A stretch of 64,000 nucleotides of DNA. Source: Welwitschia mirabilis (taxonomy: Eukaryota; Gnetophyta; Gnetopsida; Welwitschiales). Position numbers and translations under genes: made by a program. The notes beneath the pieces are model-generated. The model had not been told where the DNA came from. It ran no database searches and saw nothing but the letters and a program-made list of their open reading frames with translations. Positions 1 through 11,429 of this stretch are shown here, piece by piece (the first letter of the stretch is position 1; each line of letters opens with the position of its first letter). The stretch covers positions 68,114,146 through 68,178,145 of the forward strand of contig JBOZIK010000001.1 in NCBI GenBank assembly GCA_051453625.1, given 5' to 3'.

Positions 1-161
1 GCTATTCAGAAGTACAAGGGTTATCATCATTTATTTGAGTAAATCGAACCTATATTCAATTATTTATCTATAGTAACATTGTATTTTATTAGGAGTTATA
101 TGTCTTCTATATGTAGTTTTTTAGTTTTGGTTTTTGAGATTCACTTTTTGTAAAAAAATTA

Positions 162-421
162 AGGTCATCCCCTGTGTTATCCCCATGACAGTAAGGAGGA
201 TAGTTTGTTATTTTTTCTTTTAATTTTATTTTAAGTTTTTGATTTTTTTGGAATAAAATTAGTTTGTGTCATCTCCCCTGATGTCCAAAGGACAAGAAAT
301 GACAATCCTATTTTTTGAGTTTTTTCTACTTTCTCTTTTGATTTCTGTTCTATTTCTATTTTTTTTGGTTTCTGTGTGTGTTGTCCCTTTTGTTGTCCTT
401 ATGACAGATAGGATGATAGTC
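162..421 (+). repeat. 5' UTR hairpin array, three units (E1)
   Basis: Three imperfect palindromes centred near 182, 287 and 398 (spacing about 104 and 112). Each has the pattern TCATCC...GTCAT, a short C-rich centre, then ATGAC...AGGATGATAG. The third (377-421) is the clearest; the second is weak. T-rich linkers separate them. E5 and E4 carry three hairpins at the same position after their PBS. Confidence 0.75.
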
Positions 422-473
422 TATTATTTTTTATCTTGTTTTCTATTTTTTGCTATTTACAGGATGCTATGAC

Positions 474-2110
474 ATGATTAACATAGATAAAAGATATCAA
501 AGCGAAGGGCTACTAATAGGGAGGAACATTAAAGAAGGACTTTAGATATAGAAAATGAGTTGGAAAAATAATCTCCTGGTGCACTTGATCCTCCATCTAA
601 ATTTATTTTTTTGAGTCAGATTTCCTTAAATAAAATACTTTAGAAGGAAAAAACTAATTCACAATGGCAAGTAGCTCTTGTAAGTAAAAAACAAATCATA
701 GGATCTTCTACCCTCAATGCAAACCTTATCATTAAAGAATTGTTAGGTAATAAGAAAAGAGATATTCAAACATCTTTTGACCTACCCAGAAGAGATGATG
801 TTGAACTTAAAAACCTAAATGCATATCCAACTTTTAATGGAGAAAATAATGAAAATTCCCTTTAATGTATTTCAAACATTAAATAAGTAGTCCTTATATT
901 GGGGAATGAGAAGGAAAAAAAATTACTAATAAAACATACATGCTAATCTTTCCCATAAAATAAAGAGGTAGAGCAAAAATTTGGCTAAAAGGTATTTCTC
1001 AAAAAACTTTAAAAACTTGGAATCAAGTTTAGGAGATCTTTGTAAAAATATTTATGAGTAAATAAAACATGAGAAAAAGAAAAAAGAAGGTAATAAACTT
1101 TTAACAAAATCCAAATAAAGACTATGCCTCCACATGTGAGCATTTCTTTGTAGCCTACCATTCTAATCTAGTAGATGTTTTTTTTACCAATAAAACTAAT
1201 AGACTAATTTTATAGTGGGCTAACTCCACACATGAAATAACTTATTAGATTTTTTTATGAAGGAAACCTTATGAACCTTACATTAGATGATTCCTGGACA
1301 AAATTAAGAGAATCTATGGAGGTTAGTTAAACTTAGTCAACTTCTAAAGAAAATTCAATTATAGGCTAGCTCATCAAAGACTTAAAATATATTGAACAAT
1401 AAAAAGAGGTAGAATTAAATCCTGTAAATTCTATGAAATATTTTCCAAAAACTTTGGAGAAGTATGCAAAAGTAGTCTTAGATGCCAAATCCACAACTAA
1501 AAGAAATATTATGCAAACTTGTGATTTATGTGAGGATAATTATCATGTTATCAAAAATTTTCCTCTTTTTCCAACATACAAAGAAGAATATGTGAAGAAG
1601 TTTGTGCTTTCAACCAATCATCATAAAACTTTAGAAATCAAAATAATACATAACCTAGATTAAAAACTCATTTTCAAAACAATTTCAACCTTTTAGAAAC
1701 TGATTTTAAAATATGAACTACCATTTAGGACCATTAAAATTTTAACATCCAAATGATTAACTCACAAACCTTGCAAATGAAATTAGAAAATCAAATGCCA
1801 ACTTTGAGAAACAACATGACAACATCGAAAACTTAGTGAATATCATTTAATAAATCATGTTGAAAGTTTAAGAACCTCAAGAAACTTTAGCAACACAACC
1901 TTTATCAAACCCAAATGAACTAAGAAAATATTATAAGGTTGTGATTAGAAGTGGACAAGAAACAAATCCTCCTCTAAATGAACCTTCCACCTTCCAAAAT
2001 GATTTTAGAAATGATGAAGAAGAAGAGGAAGAGAACAATAAAATATTAGAAGATTATAACTTCCCTTCTCTTAAAAAAATGTAAAAGAAAAATCCTTATT
2101 AAAAAACCAC
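474..2110 (+). pseudogene. Decayed gag of E1
   Basis: Reading from ATG 474 gives MINIDKRYQSEG, the counterpart of the E5 gag start at 30086. It continues with many stops through a block FDLPRRDDVELKNLNAYPTF (about 778-837) that has a clear match in E5 (FDLPSRNDIELRNLSAYLIF). A longer open piece (1433-1663) holds a broken zinc knuckle, CDLCEDNYHVIKNF: the C-x2-C-x4-H part is kept and the last Cys has become Phe. Gag would form the particle and bind element RNA. From 1664 to 2110 only scattered similarity to the E5 gag tail is visible. Clearly non-functional. Confidence 0.7.
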
Positions 2111-2369
2111 CTCTCAGCTTAATAAGATTAACAAAAATTCAAATTTCAATAAACATTTAAAATCCTTGATGAAAAATGTGAGCATAAACGTATCCTTTTG
2201 GAAAGTTTTGCAACAAAATCTAGGGTGCTCAAATGTATGAAAAGACTGAATAAGAAAAAAACAAAAATGAGCTAGAAAAGTCTTTCTAGCCCAATCCCTC
2301 ACAAATTTAGTATTACAAAAATCACTCATATTTAAAGATCTAGGAGTAGCTACAGTGAATGTTACTTTA

Positions 2370-3216
2370 TAGGTAAACAAAAAGATTAAAAAATCCTTAA
2401 TAGATATTGGAGCAATAATTAACATTATGCCATTTCATATTTGTAAGAGACTAGGTTTGGAGGATAGAATAGAGCCTACTTCGGTTAGAATTAGCAAATA
2501 CGTCAATTAAGAAACTGTTAGGTATTATTAAAGGTTTAGCAATTCAAATCGAAGAGGAGTGCTACCTAATAGATATGATTATTATAGAACTTGAGCACAA
2601 CAAAGGATACTCTTTACTTCTAAAAAGAGCCTTTTATGCAATAGCTCACTACATCATTGATATAAGAGAAGAAATAATTAAATGTCATTTTAGAAATAGA
2701 ATGTTTACAATTAGAGTTTTTGATGCAGCTAAGAAAGATCTAGATGGTAATGAAATGAATTTAGAAGATAACATTAAACCCACTTTATTTTTACAACATC
2801 ACCCACTTAAAAAAAGAGAGATGAAATCAAATGAGTATGTGCTTTGTGATAATCAACTTAAGAATGAAGAAGAAATACAACCTTTAGAGTGTAAGAAAGT
2901 CCAACTTTTCAAGAAAGGTTATGAGGGATATTGTCCATTACATAAGCCAAAAATTGAAAAACATAATTTAAATTTGGATGAGAAAAATGTTTTTAGTGGA
3001 CTCAAATATAATTTTCTTTATGATGTTCAAAATAAAACTCTTGTAATAAATGAAAATCTTTTATCAAAGTTACCATTTCTCTCCCCTTTAACTTCTAAAG
3101 TTTCTGCTTTAATGTGGTATCATAGAGTGCTCTCCACTACTCCTCTCTTCATCCAATTAATTTTACTTGTAAATAATTGTACATCTCTTATGTTTTATCA
3201 ATTAGTAAATTTTTAG
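2370..3216 (+). pseudogene. Aspartic protease and linker remnant (E1)
   Basis: The protease starts around LIDIGAIINIMPFHICKRLG (about 2399-2458), the retroviral-type active-site region that reads DLGAS in Athila proteases; here it is DIGAI, so the catalytic Asp is kept. A frameshift near 2490 moves the rest into another frame (2575-3216: IIELEHNKGYSLLLKRAF, then IAHYIID). After the protease comes an acidic, poorly conserved linker ending near LKYNFLYD, which in E5 leads into RT. In E1 no RT follows. The 213-codon open frame is the longest intact stretch of E1 but begins inside the protease. Confidence 0.75.
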
Positions 3217-3439
3217 TTTTGACCTTATTTCTATGAAAATCTTGAGACCAAAACAGATCCTTAATTTTTCCTTCTTTCTTTTTAATAAAAGTATGCTTTA
3301 GATTTAGGAATTAAATAAAAATTTTCTTGTTTTAGTATTTTCTTTTTAGGTTTCTATTTTGATAGTCTTTAATTTCATTTTCTATTTTCAGGTTTTATTT
3401 CTATTTGAAGTTTCTATTTTCTATTTTTGCAATAATAAA

Positions 3440-3595
3440 TTTATTATCTCCTTTGTCATCCCCATAATAGACAGGATGACAGTCAGGTTTGATAGTTTTT
3501 GGCTTTTTAATAAATTTTTGTGTTTTCTAATAATTCTCTAGTTTTTCTATTTCTGTCATCCTCTCTATCATCTAGATAATAAACAGGATGATAAT
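3440..3595 (+). repeat. Two internal hairpins (E1)
   Basis: Palindromes centred at about 3461 and 3572 (spacing 111). The first is one of the best kept: GTCATCC at 3455 and GGATGAC ending at 3480, within longer arms. They lie where RT to integrase should be, in T-rich sequence resembling the E1 5' UTR, so the deletion of pol may have been accompanied by copying of UTR-like sequence. Confidence 0.75.
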
Positions 3596-3639
3596 TAATA
3601 AAATAATCATTCTTGCTTTTTCTTATTTTAAGAAAATAC

Positions 3640-3716
3640 ATTTTTATGGCTTTGTTGAGATTTTTGACTTGACTGCTTAAGAATTTCAAGAAGTAAATGG
3701 GCAAAATTTAGAATTT
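3640..3716 (+). pseudogene. Integrase C-terminal remnant (E1)
   Basis: The frame reads GFVEIFDLTA, a stop, then EFQEVNGQNL. This matches the end of Athila-type integrases (GAIEL...VNGQRLK) and the same remnant in E4 (GSIEIFDLTTKEIIKVNGQ). It shows that sequence after the missing pol core survives, so the core was lost by internal deletion and not by truncation. Confidence 0.65.
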
Positions 3717-3899
3717 CCCAAGCAAACCATCTGAATTTTTTCTTAGCTTTATTCTTTGAAGGTTATTATAGCATTACTAATCATTTTTCAAACTTAACTT
3801 ATGTATTTATCTCTATGACTAGTCTTTTAAATTGGGCACTTTAGTGGTAAGATTGAATTCACCTAATATTAGGACATTCATGCATCCATGGACTTTAAT

Positions 3900-4560
3900 T
3901 TGAGGAATATGCTTATTTTTGCAATGGTAAAAAGGTCTTAGATTATTTAAGAGTGTTCTTTTCTATCTTTATCTTACTACTTTCACATTTATCTTTTGGA
4001 ATGTTTAGTCACATGTAATTCTTTATTCTAAAAGGAAGAAAAAAAGGTTAAATAAGGCCATGATGTTTTATTTGTTATATTTTAAAAAACATGGTCACCA
4101 TGATGTTCTACTACAAGTACATTGGGACAAATATTTCTAAAAGAATCCTTTGGAAGTATAATATGAAAGTTGTGGAAACTCCATTAGGAGTTTAGTTGGT
4201 CATGCTTCATGAGTTCTTACTTCTCTGATGGTAGGTTTACTTCCCTCATCATAGATAATAAAGTTGTACTAGAAACTTTGAGACTATGGAATTATTCTTA
4301 GTGTCATCAGAAATATTACTTATTTTCTAGACTCTTAGTCTTTCCACATGATCATTTAATTTCTTAAGATTTGGATTTTTTTTAACGATGATGGTAGGTT
4401 AGTTCATTTTTTAGCAATTCTTTGGTCTAATTATTCATTTTATTTTTAGCATCATCATAACCACTACCTTATCAAATGGAATTTTCCATACATTAAGTCA
4501 TGCATTTTTAAATCAAGTGATGTTATGATTTCTTTCATGGAAGTCTACTAGGTTAAAATT
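3900..4560 (+). repeat. 3' spacer, first copy of a duplicated segment
   Basis: Non-coding spacer between pol and 3' LTR. It begins GAGGAATATGCTTATTTTTG and is repeated from 4753 after a gap. It contains a block at about 4088-4260 (GGTCACCATGATG ... CTCCATTAGGAGTTTAGTT) that is also present at 4968-5115, in E5 (35945-36115) and reversed in E4 (about 39100-39260). Confidence 0.75.
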
Positions 4561-4752
4561 NNNNNNNNNNNNNNNNNNNNNNNNNNNNNNNNNNNNNNNN
4601 NNNNNNNNNNNNNNNNNNNNNNNNNNNNNNNNNNNNNNNNNNNNNNNNNNNNNNNNNNNNNNNNNNNNNNNNNNNNNNNNNNNNNNNNNNNNNNNNNNNN
4701 NNNNNNNNNNNNNNNNNNNNNNNNNNNNNNNNNNNNNNNNNNNNNNNNNNNN
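4561..4752. other. Assembly gap (192 N)
   Basis: The gap separates two similar copies of the same spacer segment, so the duplication may reflect joining of overlapping contigs. Confidence 0.95.
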
Positions 4753-4883
4753 TGAGGAAGATGCTTATTTTTGCAATGGTAAAAAGGTCTTAGATTATTT
4801 AAGAGTGTTCTTTTCTATCTTTATCTTATGAATTTTACCTATGTATTTAAGAATGTTTAGTCATGTAAAATGTTGTTTTCTTT

Positions 4884-4929
<46 letters not shown>

Positions 4930-5409
4930 GAAATAAGGCCATGATGTTTTTTTGTCATATTTCAAATATGTGGTCACCATGGTGTCCTACCATAAGTACA
5001 CTAGGGTAAATATTTCTAAAAGGAGCCTTTGGTAATGTAATATGGCAGCTGTGGGAACTCCACTAGTAGGTTAGTTGGTCATGCTTTATAGGTTCTTACT
5101 TTTTTGGTGGTGGCTAAACTTAGAAGCTATAGGATCAGTGGTATTCTTGGAGTCATCAGAGACATTTTTTTTTCCTAGACTCTTAGTCTATTCTACATGA
5201 CTATTTCATTTCTTAAGATTTGGGTGTTTGTTTTTGGATGACAATAGATGAGTTCATTTTTGAGTAATTCTTTGGTTTAATCATTTATTTTATTTTTAAC
5301 ATTTTTATAATCACTACCTTATCAAATGAAATTTTTTTAATATATCAATTCATGCATTTTCACAATAAGTAATGTTATGATTTCTTTCATGGGAGTTTTC
5401 TAGGTTAAA
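4753..5409 (+). repeat. 3' spacer, second copy of the duplicated segment
   Basis: Direct repeat of 3900-4560, visibly diverged and with an added AG microsatellite. The divergence is more than expected for two alleles, so it may be a real tandem duplication or a chimeric join of two element copies. Confidence 0.75.
4889..4926 (+). repeat. (AG)19 microsatellite
   Basis: Uninterrupted AG repeat of 38 bp. It occupies the position of a purine-rich tract found in the same place in the other spacers: about 4028-4048, 35857-35911, and reversed near 39301-39317. Confidence 0.9.
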
Positions 5410-6059
5410 ATATCAGATAGATAAGCTATCTTTCACTTCTGTTACCTTATGTCCATTCTTTATGTTTTCTTTTATGATTTGGTTAGTTATTTTAAAGTCA
5501 TTACTATATTTTTTACCATGTTTTTCTTATTCAGTTTTCAATAAAAATTGCTTTATTACTTAGTTAAGTTTTTTTAATAAATTTTGTTATGATTATTTTT
5601 AGATTTTTGGTGTTGTAAGCACTGCTTTTAATCATTTTTATGATGAAACATTTTTATTATCTACTCTTTTTATTTACTAGTCAAAATATTTTATAGATCT
5701 ATATTTTTCAAATTTGACATTACTCACCTTTGCACTTAATTTTAGAAAGTTTTTCTTTTTTTACCTACCTTTTCACTCCTGTCTACTTTCTTTACTTTAT
5801 TTTCCAATTTGTAATGTATTTTTCTTTAAGGAGGGATAAAGACCCATTTTTATGGCTCATTTCAAAAAAAATTTAACTTAATTTAGAACTTTTATGAAAT
5901 AAATTTTTAATTTTTCATACACATTATGCATTACTTGTTATTTATCCATGTAATGTGTTTTATGAGCCTATTTTATAATTTTTAAATTTATTTTTTAAAA
6001 AATGAATTGGCTCATAATTATGGTTTTTCCCCTCGTTTTTATTAGGAACTAATAAAGGA
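5410..6059 (+). other. E1 3' spacer, non-coding remainder
   Basis: T-rich sequence with stops in all frames. No domain is recognised. It resembles the pol-to-LTR spacer of E5 (36120-37490) in composition, and both end in a matching PPT context. Confidence 0.6.
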
Positions 6060-6073
6060 TACGTGAGGGGCTA
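6060..6073 (+). promoter_or_regulatory. Polypurine tract (E1)
   Basis: TACGTGAGGGGCTA lies directly before the 3' LTR and is the plus-strand DNA primer site. E5 has the matching GTAGAGGGCTA. Confidence 0.75.
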
Positions 6074-7153
6074 TGTTTCACTGCCAATTTATGGTTATTT
6101 AATGGGGTTTTATGAGTTCTTTTATAGGACTTTTACATAGGTTTAACTGCAATTCTGAGAATTTTAGAGATTCAATAGGAAATCTTAGAAATGTGTGATT
6201 CTTACCCAAATTTGATGCATTAAAGGCACATTCTAATGCATAGAGCTTTGGAGAAAGATGACTGACAAAAATACTAAGTTTCTCCTCAAGAAAATGATTA
6301 ATGAATACCATTGTCTCCTTTATTGTTTCCATGATAGGTAGGACAATGACATATTTGCATGCTAATGTGGACTACTAAGTCATCACTCTAAATCATCTTG
6401 TGTAATAAACTATTATTCCAATTGTCATCTAGATGATAGTGAGGAAGACACTGATATGTAATTGACTCTGAGAGTGACCCTTAATCATTTCATCTATTTC
6501 GAAATTGTAAATGAATGTGCCTTATTGCACCTTCTATTTGTTTTTTCTACTATATTTTCAATAAATAAGTCCTTCTTTAACCTCCTTATTATCTTTATTG
6601 CATCAAAAGTTCTCATGATAGAGATTAAAGGGTGGAAGATCCATCTTGAGTGTTGCAAAAAGACGTTCATTTGGTGAAAGTCTATGTATCCTTTATTGAA
6701 GCTTAGCTGTTTTGTAACCAGATGTTGTTACTCTTCTTAATATAAGAACCTTGTTTTGTTTTCATGTTTAAATGTTGGTTTTTTTAATAACCCTTATAAT
6801 CTATGTTGCCCTTAATCTAGTGACAATTTCTTTGGTAATATAGATTATCAAGGTAGCCTTTGTTAAGTTTGAAAGTAAGTAGTGTTAATTCCATTTTTGA
6901 ATTGCATGTTAGATTAGGTTACATCTTATATTTGCATTGTATCCTTTATTTCCTGCATTGTTCTTTATTTTTGGTTTTTATTACACTTTTATAAAGCAAT
7001 ATGAGTCTTATCTTATAGTATTCAACATGAATATGACATTTCTAGTCTACTCCCACTTATGCTAGTGTGTTGTATTGTGTGAGATATCTATTTATTTTAT
7101 GAATGACAGAATCCTTTTGAGCTTAAGCAGTTACACAAATACACAATGCAATA
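6074..7153 (+). mobile_element. 3' LTR of E1
   Basis: Starts TGTTTCACTGCC right after the PPT and aligns with the E5 LTR start (TGTTGTAATGCC). It ends near TTACACAAATACACAATGCA, aligning with the E4 LTR end (reversed, TTTGTGTAAAC). Length about 1.08 kb, close to the E4 LTRs (1063 and 1037 bp). The exact right end is uncertain by a few bases. Confidence 0.75.
6307..6452 (+). repeat. Two LTR hairpins (E1)
   Basis: Palindromes centred near 6328 and 6430 (spacing 102). The second has a perfect core, TCATCTAGATGA. They lie in the U3 part, as in the other Athila-type LTRs here. Confidence 0.75.
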
Positions 7154-7814
7154 ATAAACATAGGGAAAAGAATATGTAATGTCTTTAGATGAAATCATAG
7201 CCATTTGTATTAGTCTTTAATATAATTGTTGAAAAGATTTAATGCCTTTTTCTTCCTTTACACTATCCATTCATGTGCACGTCACCACTCCTATAATGCC
7301 ATCCAGATGAATGAAAATGGGAGAAAAGATAATGGAAAATGAAATATAAGGATAAAAATGGATGTTATAATAGTAAATTATGAGAATGAAGAGTTAGAAA
7401 TCTTTCAAACTTAATATAGAGAGAAGATCAACTTTTAAATGAAAAAATATGAGAGATGTGAGGTAGACAATCTCCTTCTAATGCCTGAGAATGTCTTGAA
7501 TCACATTAAAATGACATAAAAATGATATATGGACATTAATATATAAGTTTAAACATTGAAGGAGGCCTTTATAGGTGTACTTGAGTTAGTTTTAGGCTAA
7601 GAACTTACCAAAAACATTAAATTTTTACATGTGATTTATGCCTAACTAGGAAAAACTATCAAATGATGTTGCAATGCTAATTTGCTTATGAAAATGTTGC
7701 TATGATGCCATAGGTAGTTTAAGAAATAACTACCACAACTCGCATTGTGATTAATATCATATGAAAACATCTAATTTGACTTTAAAATAACTATAAATGT
7801 ATAAATTATAGCTC
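7154..7814. other. Sequence between E1 and E2, nothing recognised
   Basis: About 660 bp of AT-rich DNA with no long frame and no domain or repeat that I recognise. It is the left flank of E2; its continuation lies beyond 16496. Confidence 0.5.
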
Positions 7815-7819
7815 ATTAT
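7815..7819. repeat. Target site duplication of E2, left
   Basis: ATTAT just before the LTR; the right copy is GTTAT at 16492-16496 (4 of 5 bases identical). Confidence 0.65.
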
Positions 7820-9569
7820 TGTTATATTATATTTTCTAATTGATGTTAAACTAATTCCTATGGTGTAGTATAAATTTGTTAGATATTATATGTAGATGAG
7901 TTTAAGTTATGCAGGTGAAAGATGTGGATCAAATGCACAAAAGGAACTGCTAAGTTATTTACCTCTAATAGGGGTCGAGTTGATCCTAGAGGGGTTGACT
8001 GCATCTGAAATAGATACAACAAAAATGAACTAAACCCAGAGTAGTTGACCAGATCTTAGAGGGGTTGATCAAACATGTGATCTCAAGAACTAATAGTCTT
8101 AGACCAAGAGGAATGGAATTGATTAGATATTCATGGGGTTTATCGGATTTAAGAAGCTAACAATCAAGTCCTAGACTAAAAGAAAAGGAGTCAACTAGAC
8201 CTAGGATGGGGTCGACCAAACCTAAGAAGCTAATAAAGTCCATAGTTCTAGACTAAGAGAGAAAGAGTCGACCAGACCCAAGATGGGGTCGATCGAGTTC
8301 CTATGAAGTTGACCAGATATTTCTGGGGTCAACTGGATGATATGAAAAAGTAAATCATGTAGACGTTATGTATCCATTACCTAGCCATTACCTAGCTATT
8401 TTTTAACCGTTTATAGCCATTAGAGGCGCAATTTAATTATATTAAATCATAGTAACCCTCCATTATAAAAACCTAGGCAAGAGATGATCTAGAGATCTTT
8501 GCATATTTCTAAATTGGAATATTCATTGTGGATCTAAAAGATCAATTAGCATATTGCATTAGAATATCTATTGTACAGATTCATATCTAATTGAANNNNN
8601 NNNNNNNNNNNNNNNNNNNNNNNNNNNNNNNNNNNNNNNNNNNNNNNNNNNNNNNNNNNNNNNNNNNNNNNNNNNNNNNNNNNNNNNNNNNNNNNNNNNN
8701 NNNNNNNNNNNNNNNNNNNNNNNNNNNNNNNNNNNNNNNNNNNNNNNNNNNNNNNNNNNNNNNNNNNNNNNNNNNNNNNNNNNNNNNNNNNNNNNNNNNN
8801 NNNNNNNNNNNNNNNNNNNNNNNNNNNNNNNNNNNNNNNNNNNNNNNNNNNNNNNNNNNNNNNNNNNNNNNNNNNNNNNNNNNNNNNNNNNNNNNNNNNN
8901 NNNNNNNNNNNNNNNNNNNNNNNNNNNNNNNNNNNNNNNNNNNNNNNNNNNNNNNNNNNNNNNNNNNNNNNNNNNNNNNNNNNNNNNNNNNNNNNNNNNN
9001 NNNNNNNNNNNNNNNNNNNNNNNNNNNNNNNNNNNNNNNNNNNNNNNNNNNNNNNNNNNNNNNNNNNNNNNNNNNNNNNNNNNNNNNNNNNNNNNNNNNN
9101 NNNNNNNNNNNNNNNNNNNNNNNNNNNNNNNNNNNNNNNNNNNNNNNNNNNNNNNNNNNNNNNNNNNNNNNNNNNNNNNNNNNNNNNNNNNNNNNNNNNN
9201 NNNNNNNNNNNNNNNNNNNNNNNNNNNNNNNNNNNNNNNNNNNNNNNNNNNNNNNNNNNNNNNNNNNNNNNNNNNNNNNNNNNNNNTGGTAAAACTTGTG
9301 AAGTAACAGAGATCCAATATCAAGCTTGGAAGAAGCTGATCATCCAGAGTGGAGTAGGGGTGTTCCTGAACCACTATAAATCCTACGTGCATCCAAACTG
9401 GTAGTTTCTATTTTATGGTTTACATTCTATTTCTATTTATTCTTTATATGTATGATTGTGATTTTATTATTCATTTATATGCAATCTATGATTAGAATAT
9501 GTTAAGTTATTTTGAGCTTAATGTTTTTGTAAAAGAACATATTCACCCCCAGGGTTCTCAATCCTATCA
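7820..9569 (+). mobile_element. 5' LTR of E2
   Basis: Starts TGTTATATTATATTTTC and ends AATCCTATCA. It aligns with 15167-16491. It contains several GGGGTCGACC-like motifs at about 7970-8340 and an N gap at 8596-9286. Judging by the 3' LTR only about 275 bp should be missing there, not 691. Confidence 0.85.
8596..9286. other. Assembly gap (691 N) in 5' LTR of E2
   Basis: Flanks align to 15924 and 16200 in the 3' LTR, so the expected missing length is about 275 bp. The gap size is wrong or the gap hides an insertion of about 0.4 kb. Confidence 0.9.
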
Positions 9570-9571
9570 TT

Positions 9572-9583
9572 TGGTATCAGAGT
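9572..9583 (+). promoter_or_regulatory. Primer binding site (E2)
   Basis: TGGTATCAGAGT, two bases after the 5' LTR, is the usual copia PBS complementary to the 3' end of initiator tRNA-Met. Confidence 0.9.
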
Positions 9584-9635
9584 ATAAGTTAGTCTTTGAG
9601 GGATCTTTACAGGTATAGACTCAAGAACCCTAAAA

Positions 9636-10850
9636 ATGAGTAACTTGACTGATGGANNNNNNNNNNNNNNNNNNNNNNNNNNNNNNNNNNNNNNNNNNNN
9701 NNNNNNNNNNNNNNNNNNNNNNNNNNNNNNNNNNNNNNNNNNNNNNNNNNNNNNNNNNNNNNNNNNNNNNNNNNNNNNNNNNNNNNNNNNNNNNNNNNNN
9801 NNNNNNNNNNNNNNNNNNNTGTTGGTTCCCAAACCTAGAGACTAATGGACTCCCACAGATAAAACCAAAGCCATAATAGATGTCTTTGGTCTTAACGCTA
9901 TTTCTTATGTAGTATGTACAAATGAATTTAAAAGGATTATTAACTATAACCATGCAAAGGAAGCTTGGGATATTTTAGAAGTTGCACACAAAGTAAGATC
10001 CACTATCAAATAAGCCAAACTACAAATTCTTATTTCTATATTTAAAAACATTCATATGAATGATGAAGAAACCTTATAAGAATTTTTAACTAGACTTACA
10101 GATATAGTGAAATTAATGATAAGCCTCAGAGAACGTATGGAAGAAAATAAAGTGGTAAGAAAAGTGCTGAGATCCTTCTCCAAGAGATTTGAATCAAAAG
10201 TAATATCCATTGAAGAAAGCAAAAAAAATTAATGCAATTGCATTGGAAGAATTTCAAGGTAATATTCAAACTTATGAACTTAAAATTACTAAAGATAGAA
10301 GAAAAGGTATTGCTTTGAAATGTATGTAGGAGGATTACAGATCTGATAGATCAAATGAAGAACTTAATGATGAGGTGGCTCTTCTAGTTAGATGCTTTAA
10401 AATTTTTCTCTACAAGAAAAAGAAAGGAGAACCATGCAGGATTCCAAGAAAAAACAATCTGAAACAAAGAAGAGAATAGGACAAGGAAAAAAATCTAGTG
10501 CTATTTATGTAAAGAATTTGAACATATGGCCAACAGATATCCCAACATAAGAAGAGAAAATAAGAAGCTTAAAAACTCCTCATTGATGACAACTTGGAAT
10601 AATAAGGATGATGAAGACAAAGAAAACTACTTAGACCATGAATCAAATAAAGAAAAAAGATTATCCTTTGTGGCCCTAGTATCATCTCTCAAGAATGTGC
10701 CTAGTAATTCTACCTTAAATGACTTAGATATGATTAATATGGAGAAAGATGAATTAGAAGTAACATGTTCAGAATTATATGAAAAATATGAGAAGCTCAC
10801 CAAAAGAATCAATGAATTAAACAAATTAGTAAAGACCATCATAAAATAAA
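9636..10850 (+). pseudogene. Copia gag (E2), broken
   Basis: Starts MSNLTDG at 9636, then a 163-N gap (9657-9819). After it the copia gag (UBN2 / DUF4219 type) is readable: FKRIINYNHAKEAWDILEVA, then RLTDIVKLMISLRE and VRKVLRSFSKRFESKVISIE, with stops between. The zinc knuckle at about 10498-10542 reads CYLCKEFEHMANRY, a C-x2-C-x4-H-x4-C motif whose last Cys is Tyr (TAT for TGT). The 3' part (10526-10849) is an open, charged, probably coiled-coil tail. Gag forms the particle and packages RNA. Non-functional because of stops. Confidence 0.85.
9657..9819. other. Assembly gap (163 N)
   Basis: Interrupts the N-terminal part of E2 gag. Confidence 0.95.
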
Positions 10851-11067
10851 AGGAGGAAGTAGAAGAAAAGTAAAAGATTTCAAAGCCGATAACTTCAGGT
10901 TAAATACTTAGATAAATGATCTTTCATTCTTTGTTAACAAGTTTTCTAATAGTTCATCTAAACTGGAATAGATACTTGGAATATAAAAGCAAAATTGAGA
11001 TAAATCAGATATTGGTTTTGAAGCACAGATTGCTCAAAAATAGGTAAATAAAATAAGTAAGTTTGTA

Positions 11068-11167
11068 NNNNNNNNNNNNNNNNNNNNNNNNNNNNNNNNN
11101 NNNNNNNNNNNNNNNNNNNNNNNNNNNNNNNNNNNNNNNNNNNNNNNNNNNNNNNNNNNNNNNNNNN
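11068..11167. other. Assembly gap (100 N) with repeated flanks
   Basis: About 53 bp before the gap (from GTTTTGAAGCACAGATTG to AAGTTTGTA) recur right after it with one base difference, so the two contigs probably overlap and no sequence may be missing. Confidence 0.9.
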
Positions 11168-11429
11168 GTTTTGAAGCACAGATTTCTCAAAAATAGGTAA
11201 ATAAAATAAGTAAGTTTGTATCTAATATCTTATGTAATTTTTATGGTAGACTTGGTTATTCTAAACTATTCTGAAAATTTAGATATATGATGTTTACCTC
11301 TAATCATGTGAGTACTTTACCGTTTATATTTATCACAAAAAATAATACACCACCTAAGTCTAATAAGACTAAGTGGGTTAAAACTAATAATCTCCAAAGC
11401 TTTGTGTTACAAAAAAATTGTAGATAATC

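Larger units (their letters stand above)
1..7153 (+). mobile_element. E1: Athila-type Ty3/gypsy element, partial
   Basis: The window opens just inside an LTR retrotransposon. Base 1 onward matches the sequence that follows the primer site in E5 (from about 29680). Order on +: 5' UTR with three hairpins, decayed gag, aspartic protease and linker, a remnant of the integrase C-terminus, a long non-coding 3' spacer, PPT and 3' LTR. No RT, RNase H or integrase core can be found between the linker and the integrase tail, and E4 has the same structure, so this looks like a deletion-derived non-autonomous type. The 5' LTR and left target duplication are outside the window, so the 3' end (near 7153) is set only by homology to the E4 LTR. 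No frame is intact. Confidence 0.85.

Noticed and set aside
162-421. Regularly spaced repeats as a CRISPR array
   Set aside because: The host is a plant nuclear genome, the repeats are degenerate palindromes with ~55-60 bp linkers inside retrotransposons, and there are no cas genes.
2114-2425. Minus-strand frame of 103 codons
   Set aside because: It lies opposite the gag-protease region of E1, which has recognisable motifs on the plus strand; the minus frame has none.
8568-9392. Long open frames over N runs (8568-9392, 12283-13114, 13713-14685, 34956-35966 and others)
   Set aside because: The frames are open only because unknown bases hide stops; they are not evidence of genes.
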